Made by a program: the position numbers and the translations under genes. From assembly GCA_021441665.1 (NCBI GenBank), contig JAGYYN010030930.1:1-20614 (forward strand): a DNA stretch of 20,614 bases, written 5' to 3'. Shown piece by piece: positions 10,318-18,759 of the stretch (positions are counted from its first letter, which is position 1; the number at the start of each line of letters is the position of its first letter). This DNA is from Euplotes cf. woodruffi 2 WChen-2021. Taxonomy: Eukaryota; Ciliophora; Spirotrichea; Euplotida; Euplotidae. A model generated the notes under the pieces. It was not told the origin of the DNA and ran no database searches. It saw nothing but the letters and a program-made list of their open reading frames with translations.

Positions 10318-10786
10318 GGTCGAACAGAGAGCTTGGCCAGTAATTTTTAGCTTCCTTAATTGTGGGTTTTAAAGCCTTAATGCAGTTTGACAGTTATCAC
10401 AGTTATTAGTTGCAACATTAATTTTGATTAAACAGCAAACGATTTTATCAGATTTACTGATAAAATATTGAATTTACTACAATTTTAAAAGTAAAAATAA
10501 AATCACTGAGGATTAAATTTCTTGCAATTTTATTAAATTTAAAAATGTGCTTCGCTTGATCAAAATTATTAAATTTTATTTTGTAAATAAATATAAACAA
10601 TTGAATTCTTGATCAAGACCGTTATTTATTTTTAAGAATCAGGTTAAATTATCAAAATGCGATATTTCTAAACTTTGGTCAAGCTTCATTCGTATTGTTC
10701 GCTTAGCAAAAGCAGATAAAAACTTAATATGCGTACATCAAATAAAAATAGCCTCGTCCTCTTCAAAGCTAATCTTTTGAAGGTAT
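10318..10786. other. 469-nt AT-rich gap with a perfect hairpin
   Basis: No supported gene. ATTTTATCAG (10442-10451) and CTGATAAAAT (10457-10466) form a perfect 10-bp stem with a 5-nt loop. The palindrome TTGATCAA occurs near 10557 and again near 10611. TATTGAATTT near 10463 and AATTGAATTC near 10600 resemble E-Cbs breakage motifs. The stretch may be a boundary between two macronuclear chromosomes, or a long intron or eliminated sequence inside one gene. Confidence 0.45.
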
Positions 10787-11460
10787 ATGAAAATGGTGAT
10801 TGAAAACGACAAGAAGGAGAAGATTGAGCAGGAAAAGAAAATACAGATGATTAAGCAAAACAAGTCCAAAATGAACAGCTACTCCAAAGCTGTAAAGCAA
10901 ATGCACTGGCCTCAGGTTTCGATTCAAAAGCAGCAGGAAATGGAGAGTATCAGACAGGCTATGCAGCAGTATAACAAACCGCTTAAGGTCACGGACAGAG
11001 AGGGGTATAAGAAAGGCAACCAGTATATGTCCCCGAGATATCAAAGCGAAGACATGAAGTCCCGAAGCGATGAAAAGAGAATGAGTGTTGACTGGACCAA
11101 ATTTCACAACCCAATGGTCCCGAAGCCTAAACTTACTCGAAGACCTGTTGTGGAAGACTATTTGCTAAAGAAAAGACTCAAAAGAGATGAAGATAATGAA
11201 GGCGAAGCACAAATATTAAGAGGCATTAACTGGCAGAATATATCTGCAAACAGTATCGATGACCCTGATAAGTAATTTTAGAGTTTCACTTTATTAGCGT
11301 CAAAATTATAAGAGAAAGAACCAAAGCTATAGAAGAAGAGTCCAAAAGAAGAGAAAAGCTACTCAAGACAAATGGGCTTACAGTATCAACTTCAAAGGAA
11401 GTTGATGATCTGCTCATAAATGCAATTCAGACAAAACTTGCACTTCTTGAGAATATCTAA
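10787..11460 (+). CDS. Unrecognised basic/charged protein, 215 aa
   Basis: Exons 10787-11271 and 11298-11460, joined over a 26-nt intron (GTAATTTTAG to TTATTAG) that keeps phase (AA plus C gives Asn). Product 215 aa, rich in Lys, Glu and Gln. Notable stretches are YSKAVKQMHWPQVS, KKRLKRDEDNEGEAQ with a following INWQNIS, and a C-terminal helix-like DDLLINAIQTKLALLENI. I do not recognise the family. The frame is open upstream of the chosen ATG, so this could be the 3' part of the preceding gene across the 469-nt AT-rich gap. Stop TAA follows ATC, not AAA. Confidence 0.72.
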
Positions 11461-11566
11461 AACCTTCATTCAACATTTGTAAACATCATCGATGAATTAA
11501 AAAGAATAAACTTGATGTGAAATAGTATAATATTTTAAAAAGATTTATATTGGATCCAAAGTATAA

Positions 11567-12992
11567 ATGGAAAAGGTACTCACGATAGATATTTAATATG
11601 GGTTATATAAGCAAAGCATTTTTAATATAGAAAGAAAAAATTGAAGATCAAGAACTCACACAAAGCCCTTATCCAATGATTGATATGGACGTTGCATATT
11701 CAATTATTGACAAGGCAGCTAATGAGTTCATTAAAAGGACTAGACTGGTGGATCTTGAGACTGCTTACAGCCATGTTCTCGCAGAGGACATTACAAGCAG
11801 CGTCAACATTCCACCGTTCAGAGCTTCAATCATGGACGGATATGCATTTGTTAAAAGTGAATACGAGTCAATGCAAAACTTTGTGTTAGTCAGCCAACAG
11901 TCTTTAGCAGGCGTGCGCGACAAAGCTCTCAATGAAATCGAAGTTAGTGCTTGCTCTGCAATGTACGTCTCAACCGGAGCTCCTGTCCATCCGAGCTTTG
12001 ATATTGTAATTCCAATCGAACACGTCGTTAAAGATACCAGTGAAGTGCCAGAGGAAGCTAAAGAAAATTTGCTTCGAGTTGTCAAAGCTAACGGAGACGA
12101 GATTTTGTTTTTAAGACAACCTGTAAATAATAACTGGATCAGAGAAGTCGGAAGCGATATTGCCACAGGCCAGACTGTACTATCTAAAGGATCTTATCTT
12201 GGATCATCTGAAATCGGTATTTTAGCTTCAATCGGAGTCACAGAAAATATTACTGTTTACCAAAAGCCGACGATTGGACTTGCTGCTAGTGGAAATGAGA
12301 TTGTAGACTCAAGTGTTAAAACCGTCAGCGACGGTGATGGAAAGATTCGAGACAGCAATACTCCGATGCTCATTTCAATTTTTAAATCGCATAGATTTGA
12401 AAACGTCAAAAGTATCGGGATCATCTCTGACGACTATGAATCTATCGATGAAATGTTTACTAAACTTTCAAGCGACTGCGATATAGTGATTACTACAGGA
12501 GGAGTTAGCATGGGAGCAAAAGACTTGATAAAACCGTACCTTGCACAGAACGGAGAAGTACTTTTCGGTAGGCTAAACATGAAACCTGGAAAGCCAACAA
12601 CATTTGGAGTACTCAATTCAAAATTAATATTCTCGCTTCCAGGAAATCCTGTAAGCTGTTTTGTATCGGCCCAAGTTTTGATCATCCGAGCATTAAAAAT
12701 AATGAGTGGATATAAAGAGTACGAGCCAGCGATAGTGAGTGTCGACATTCCGAGGCCATTAAAAATTGATCCAATAAGGCCTGAGTACCATCGAGTTATT
12801 ATTTACTCAGAGACTGGAAAACCAAATCTTCAGTGAATAAGTACTGGAAATCAGCAGTCTTCAAGATTATTGTCGACAGTGACTGCAAACGGAATGTTAG
12901 TTCTTCCTTCAAAACTACAGTACAAAAAGGATAAATACGAGGAGCCAACAGCAGAAGCAATACTAATTGGGGAAATAAACCACAAAAGATAG
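11567..12992 (+). CDS. Molybdopterin molybdenumtransferase (MoeA / gephyrin E-domain type)
   Basis: Catalyses the last step of molybdenum cofactor synthesis: insertion of molybdate into adenylylated molybdopterin. Exons 11567-11575 and 11631-12992 with a 55-nt intron; the first exon is only M-E-K. Product 456 aa, compared with about 411 for E. coli MoeA and about 420 for the gephyrin E domain. Seen: SPYPMIDMDVAYSIID, IPPFRASIMDGYAF, the MoCF-biosynthesis core TTGGVSMGAKD, MKPGKPTTFG and LPGNPVSCF, then domain IV with STGNQQSSRLLS and ANGMLVLP. One TGA (12834-12836, before ISTGNQ) is read as Cys and links the last 51 codons, which carry conserved domain-IV sequence. There is no G (MogA-like) domain on either side, so this is a stand-alone E protein here. 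Stop TAG follows AGA. Confidence 0.94.
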
Positions 12993-13079
12993 AAGGTTAT
13001 ATCTTAAGATTCAAATAATACGGATGAACGAGGTGTTTTCATCATATAGAAATCAGCTATATTAATTATAAAATTAAAG

Positions 13080-16000
13080 ATGGAAAGGGAAGATTCAGCA
13101 GTCAAAGTTGAAACTCCAGCATCGGTCGGATCAAACCAGGCCAATAGGTAAGGTCTAAGTGCAATTAGTAAACTTTTACATAAATACTGAAATTCAATGC
13201 GATTTTGGTAATATTCACGCAGAAACTAGAATTTTATTTATCAAAAGCGAGGCCAATTATAAGAAAACGTGGTACAAATAGGAGAAATAATTAGCAATTT
13301 TTAAAGATCCATTGAGCCTTCTGCTCGCAGTTAAAAATTACTTGTCAAATTTGCTTAATCTTATAAATTTGTGGTTTGTTGTAAAGTTTTGAGTAAAATA
13401 AGAAATATAGTCAGACAGCAAAGAAAGCAGCAACAACGATAAAGGAGAATGAAATACTAGACAAATGACTAAATGAAATCATCACGAAGAGGATTCAGAG
13501 GAACACCAACATCGTCGAGATTGGAGACCCTCAAAACAGCTCTGGAATCAAAATCATCGAGCAGGAGTTCTATGAATCAGTCGGTGGCAACCTTTACATC
13601 GGCAACCTGCACCCGAAGGTCACTGAAGAAACTTTATTCAGAGAGTTCTGAAAATTTGGACCAATCGAGAGCGTCAAAGTTATGTACCCAAGAAATGATG
13701 AAGAGCGGACTCGAGGCAGGAACTGTGGCTTTGTTAAGTTTTTTGAAAAAGAAGACGCGGAATTAGCGATGGAAGAACTAGAGAGCATACTTATATTCGG
13801 ATATGAACTCAAAATCTGATGGGGCAAAGCAATGCCGAGACATTCAAAGGATGCGATGGCAAATGCACTGACCATTCAGCACGTCTCACCTACTATTTAT
13901 GATATTTCGAGATTCCTAATGTCCAATCCAAATTTTCCGATTATCAGGTATTAATAATTTAAATCTGTGGCATTTGAAATTTACTTATTAAGCGATGTGG
14001 AGAGATTTTTATCGAATTTTATTTGTTGAATTTTGAAAATGCAGGTTGGGCCTGACCTAAAGCTCATATTTATAGAGTTGAGTTTCCAGAGATCGAAGCT
14101 ACTAAAGCTGTAATTGATTGAGTGAGTCGATTAGTGGCTACTGTAAGTAAAGATTAGTCTTAAACGTCCAAATGCATGCAAGCATAAGCAAATAAGCTAA
14201 CAAGTGATTTATTCCTTAATCCTTGAAATGGAACACAAGACTTTGAATATGAAGTGGTTTACCAAAATTTTGATCACATGTTTTGCATATTTAGGAAGGA
14301 CATTTAGCAGAAGAAGAACTCAAATCAAGACAAAAAAGCAACCCGCACCTTTCATTTATGTTCGACGTTCACCACCCAAACTATATCTATTACAAATGGA
14401 GGACGTATAGTTTTGCTCAAGGAGATTCAGAGAGAGTTTGGAGAGCTGAGCCGTTTCAAATGAGTATTGGAGGGCCGGTCTGGATCCCACCTCCTCTTCC
14501 TTTTTATGATAAAGAAGCAGCAAAAAAGAAGCTTGAAGTTGTCCCCGAAAAGGAACCAAAAGAAAATGAGGACTTAGACTACTTCAAAAATGCTGGCTTT
14601 AAGCGAGCTGGAAGCAAACTTGAAGATGAAGAAATAGTGAGACTTCCTTACCAGCTAAAGCGAGAACTTATTAATATCCTAACCGAGCTGACAGTCAAGC
14701 AAACTGACATTTGCAACGCAATGATATTTGTGATGGAAAACGCTGAGTATGCAAAGCCAATTATCAAGGTCTTGAAGGAAAAAATTAGGGAATGTGTTGA
14801 CTACGATCAGCTATGAGCGTAATAAAAACCTATTTAACTCTCTATAGACTTATCTATTTGTTGACCGATATTCTCTTTAACAGCGGGAGTAAAATTATTC
14901 CAAATGCCAAGAACTATCGAAATGAACTCGAAACTTGACTTCCTGAGATATTCGAGATCATCAATGAGTTTATGAAAAATAAAGCAGGCAAGATCACATC
15001 AAAAAATATCGAAAGTCAATTCGAAACCATTCTTAAAAACTGGGAAAAGTGGAGAATCTATGATCAAAGTTACCTAAACGGGCTCAAGATGGCGTTGAAG
15101 ATCCCGAAGAATTTCAACCCAAAAATATTCGAGGAAGAGCAGCTGATCACATTATTTGAAAGCGACTTAGACCTCAGCGGCAAAGCAAAAGTTGCAGCTT
15201 TGGACATTGCAAAGCAAAACTACATTCGACTTTTAAAAGAGAATCAGGAAGGAAAGCTGAACTTGAAGGTTATGTGCTATGACAACGGAATCAACATCGG
15301 GGACGGCAACATCACCGATGAAAAGTGAATACAAAAGCTAAACACTCTCGAATACGTTAAGCTGATAGATGACTTTACAAAGTGCCAAGAAAACAAGTTA
15401 CAAAGGCAGGGCAGTCAAACCGGAGTAGCGGAGCAGCAGAACAACAAATAAAGACTTAAATCTGGAGCTGATCAAGATGTACGATCTGTACTCGCATATC
15501 ACAAGAGTCAACCTGAAGCTCGTCGACTGCGAAGAAGGCATTCCTTTAACAGAAGAAGATATAGAGAAATTCGGGTTGGAGGAAGACCTCAACAATATGC
15601 ATCGGAAGTACGCAAAGATCGGGAAACTCAGAGGCAAAAACTCTTTTAAAGAAATGCCTGATAAGGAAGATGCCGAGATGACCGTAGTTGACTCCAATAT
15701 TGGAGAGATCAAGGTCTATCAGTCAAACCTAACCCAACAAATTCTTGAAATGGACGTTGAAGAAGACCAGAACGAATTGCATGAAAATCTAGATGGCGAA
15801 ATGATCGACGATTGAAGCTGGATTGATGCTCATTTCACGCAGGAAAAAGAGTAAGATTATCGGTTGATTGTCGGTTCGTGTTTCTTCCTTCAAAATTTGT
15901 TAATCAAAGTTACTTCGATAGTTTTCAATGGTTCTCAGCAAAAATTCTCAAAGATGATCTGCTAAAAATAAAAACTTCAGAGTCAAACCAGCCAGAAGTT

Positions 16001-16519
16001 GAAAAGACAGAAGCGAAGCAGGAAGAAGCTAAAGTTGAAGCTCCAACTGTAAAATACGAGCGTGAGAGGGGTGAAATACCTGTAAGAGGAAGAGGAATGA
16101 GGGGAACAAGAGGAGGCAGAGGCAGTAGAGGCAACTTTTTAATGCCGGTGGAAACTCATGAATCAAATAAAATGGCAAATTTGAAAAATCAAAATTCAGA
16201 ATCGAACTCTGATATGATGAGTGATAGCAAAAGTGATCATTCTGATCAAGATAACGTTAATGATGGCAAAAATGATAATGCCTCGGATGAAGTTCAGAAT
16301 AGGAAGCAAGAGGAAGATTTAAAGAGTGATAGCAAAAGTCGAAGTGGCAAACAAAATAATAATAGCAGCAGTAGTAGTGGCAGTAGTAATTTGAGCAGCA
16401 GTAATAGCAGTAGTAGCAGTAACAGTGACAGCAGCGATAGCAGCCATCACAGCAAAATTAATGGTCAAAAGTCTCGTAAATCATCGAGTTCGTCATCTTT
16501 ATCAATCGAAGAGCACTAA
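13080..16519 (+). CDS. U2SURP: U2 snRNP-associated SURP protein (SR140/U2SURP) with one +1 shift
   Basis: Nuclear pre-mRNA splicing factor of the U2 snRNP. Exons: 13080-13147, 13411-13947, 14076-14142, 14295-14818, 14848-15850 (T15449 skipped), 15922-16519; introns are 263, 128, 152, 29 and 71 nt. Product 931 aa (599 codons before the shift, 332 after). RRM near residues 82-165 with GGNLYIGNL and RGRNCGFVKFF. SURP near 202-275 with HPNYIYYKWRTYS. CID near 340-480 with RELINILTELT and LIYLLTDILFNSGSK. The tail has an RGG box (RGRGMRGTRGGRG) and a Ser/Asn-rich end. TGA fits Cys in REF-C-KFG and LKI-C-WGKA, where homologues have Gly. Human U2SURP is 1029 aa with a similar RRM-SURP-CID order. All segment lengths close in frame, so the model is strong; the 5' exon is least certain. 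Confidence 0.92.
14819..14847 (+). other. 29-nt GT-AG intron
   Basis: GTAATAAAAACC to TCTATAG. Its removal joins YDQLC to ALIYLLTDILFN inside the CID helix bundle in the correct phase. It is a good example of the very short intron class in this window. Confidence 0.88.
15446..15451 (+). other. +1 frameshift site AAA-TAA-A (U2SURP)
   Basis: VAEQQNNK then TAA. Skipping T15449 gives K-D-L-N-L-E-L-I-K-M-Y-D-L and leads to the RGG box and Ser-rich tail. Without the shift the protein would stop soon after the CID. Confidence 0.9.
16340..16445 (+). repeat. AGY trinucleotide-like Ser/Asn repeat
   Basis: Runs of AGC, AGT and AAT codons encode about thirty Ser/Asn residues near the C-terminus of U2SURP. 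It is likely a disordered phosphorylation-prone tail in place of the RS tail of animal homologues. Confidence 0.8.
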
Positions 16520-16966
16520 TCAAGGATAACATTAACCCTACAAATCCCAATATCCATATTGACTGAATAAAATTTACAAATATAAAATTGTCTATACTTT
16601 TATTTTATACTCACCCCGCGTTCATCTAAATGCCAATTAAAGCTACGATAGCTTTGTGGTTCCGACAAGCCAAATTTGGGTAATAAATTCTGAGATGAAG
16701 TGGTATATTATACAGTCGCCGTGACTTTGGTTTCTACTTGTAAAAGCAGAGCACCAAGTGTATATTGAAACAAGGGTCTAAGTAGGAAGATAGATTATTT
16801 TAACCTCTTGGATTAAAACTAAGATGACAATTAATATAAGAGATATAATAACCAACTTAGAGTCAGTCACGCACTCTTATATAACAATTATAGTGTGCTT
16901 GCCTCATTGCGTTAATGCAGGACAAGCAAGCGGCGCTGGGGGCCAACGCCTAAACAACATTCTGAT
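16520..16966. other. 447-nt intergenic region between convergent genes, with hairpins
   Basis: No supported gene. AAAGCTA-CGA-TAGCTTT (16639-16655) is a perfect 7-bp hairpin. TATATTGAAACAAGG near 16760 nearly repeats a motif at 8681. A GC-rich island (about 16895-16950) in AT-rich DNA holds GCTTGC/GCAAGC (16897-16902, 16926-16931) and GGCG/CGCC (16932-16935, 16947-16950) inverted pairs. A short open frame at 16824-17012 overlaps the zinc-finger gene and has no support. Confidence 0.45.
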
Positions 16967-17920
16967 TTACTCATTGCAGCTGGAAAGTGCAAGCTTGTGT
17001 TTCTTCTCGTGAACTCTTAGATTAAATTTTTCGGTGTACTTTTTACCGCATACTCTGCAGTCGTGGATCTTTCTATCGTTCTTCAGGTGAAGCTTCAGGT
17101 GCTTCGTCAAATTGCCGTTCTGCGCGAAGGATCTGCCGCACTGATTGCAGATAAATGGTTTTTCGCCTGTATGGATCCTCATATGGTCGAATAGATTCCA
17201 TGCCTTTTTAAAGATTTTATTGCAGTTATGGTGTTTGCATCTAAGCTGACGTCTGTTTCTATTGGTTCCCCTGTTCTTTTCAAAGAAGATCTCGAAGCAC
17301 CAGTCGAAGTCACAGATAATCTTTGAAACATATAAGCCATTTGGAGTCAGTTCGCATTTATTGAAATAATTATGAAGGTCGCTTGAAAGAAAATTTTCAA
17401 ACTCCGGATTCGTGTTTTGTATCATCATGCTAAGCTGATAAAGTTTTTCCTTCGTTGGGACTTTTGAACCTGTGTTGTTGTCGTCTCAAGAGTGAATATC
17501 AGAAAATGACTTCAAGGAGCCCTTATTTTCGACATTGTTCTCTCGATTTGAATTATTCGGAGTTTGAATTTCTGTTGTCCTATCATGCACTTCTCCTACC
17601 GCGTTGTAGGTATTTAAATACGATCACATCTCGTTTACTGGCTGATATGGAGCTGGGTTGAAATTCAGATTATAATTGGACAATAAACTTGAAAGTAGAG
17701 GCTCTGATTTTAACGCTCCTACTTGAGGACTTATGAAACTTTCAATCATTATCCTTGCGTCATCATCAATGTGATTGTAATTTCAATCAAACCGTGAATT
17801 TGCAGTTGAAAGCACCATTTTGCTGTAGAATGTTTCTGGGATTGGAAGCTGAGGTCTCAGAAGTCTATCTCCGCTTGCGTAATAGTTATCAATGTTTTCT
17901 TGGTAATAGGAATAACTCAT
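16967..17920 (-). CDS. C2H2 zinc-finger protein, three fingers
   Basis: Probable nucleic-acid-binding regulator. One continuous frame of 317 aa, no intron and no frameshift. The N-terminal two thirds are Asn/Ser/Tyr-rich and probably disordered (starts MSYSYYQENIDNYY). Three C2H2 fingers lie near the C-terminus: a first with C-x4-C spacing (CKHHNC) and HMRIH, the linker HTGEKPF, a second with CNQCGRSF and HLKLH, and a third with CRVCGKKY and HEKKH. Three TGA codons (RFD-C-NYN, NEM-C-SYL, IHS-C-DDN) are read as Cys. Stop TAA follows GAG. The start ATG is only 78 nt from the divergent COMMD4 start. Target and function are unknown. Confidence 0.88.
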
Positions 17921-17998
17921 TTTATTTTAATATATTATAGAATTTTTTCATACAATATTTTATGCACAGAAAATCGCTAAATAATATTGTAAATAAAC
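17921..17998. promoter_or_regulatory. 78-nt bidirectional leader between zinc-finger and COMMD4 genes
   Basis: Very AT-rich gap between two divergent ATG codons. If both genes are transcribed from here it must act as a compact shared promoter, or the leaders must overlap. No ATTGAA breakage-like motif is present in it. Confidence 0.55.
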
Positions 17999-18637
17999 AT
18001 GAAGTTCGAGTTTTGAGGCAAGAATGAATGCCCCGAGTGGGTCCTTTCCGAGTCAGCTCTTCTATCCAAGCTCACAGCTGCAAAACTTAAGATCATATGA
18101 TATCAGATAATCAGGAAGATCTTGTCCGACCCTGGATACGACGAGAACAAAATCTTTGTCCTGTGAAATGACTGTCATTTAACTCAAGAAGAGAGCTTCT
18201 GAGTCATTGCGATTTTAGATTTCATCATTGCAAGCGCAACGAAGTCTTCTGTAAACCAGGACATATTTTCAAAGGAGATTTCGCACTTAGGAATTCCTAT
18301 AGAAAACGTGAATGTGATTGTCAAAGCTTACACAGAAAACGCAAAAGATCTTGAAATCATCAGATTTGAATCTCTTCGAGTCTCGGAGATCAAAGACGTT
18401 GAAATAAAAACTTCAAACATCATCTCCAGCAGTCTCGTAGGAGACACTGAATACGAAGCAGGGGAGGAAAGAGAGCCAATTGGAGTCCAGATTAATGTTG
18501 CCCTTGATCTGGAAGAGTTCCCTCACGACCAAAGATTTAAGAACTTGCAGTCACATCGATTTGCAATGTCCTTTGATAAACTTGCTGCACTAACTGAAGA
18601 ACTAAAAGAAGCTTTATTTATGATGACGGAAGAATAG
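17999..18637 (+). CDS. COMMD4: COMM domain-containing protein 4
   Basis: Subunit of the COMMD/CCDC22/CCDC93 (Commander) endosomal recycling assembly in other eukaryotes; role inferred from family. One continuous frame of 212 aa (human COMMD4 is 199 aa), no intron. The N-terminus MKFEF-C-GKNECPEWVLSE matches the human MRFRFCGDLDCPDWVLAE, with TGA exactly at the conserved Cys. A second TGA (KLKII-C-YQI) also aligns with a Cys (KLRLLCSQV). Two more TGA lie at VL-C-ND and SF-C-VI. The C-terminal COMM domain ends with AMSFDKLAALTEELKEA. This gene is the best internal evidence that UGA means Cys here. Stop TAG follows GAA. Confidence 0.95.
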
Positions 18638-18759
18638 ATTTTAAAGTAATTATTCAATATAAATCAGCATGGAATGCAGATTTATAAAACACATTTCAAT
18701 ATGATCCAAGTTGAAGACAAGTATGTATTAAATTAAAAATTATTATTGTTAATAATCAA

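Noticed and set aside
14197-14253. Extra exon in U2SURP encoding NGTQDFEYE
   Set aside because: It is in phase, but skipping it joins VAT to EGHLAEEELK, which matches the SURP family much better.
16600-16700. tRNA-like GGTTCCGAC sequence
   Set aside because: No cloverleaf, A box or acceptor stem can be formed around it.
16824-17012. Plus-strand open frame of 62 codons
   Set aside because: It overlaps the 3' end of the zinc-finger gene antisense, has no family resemblance and no splice or shift signals.
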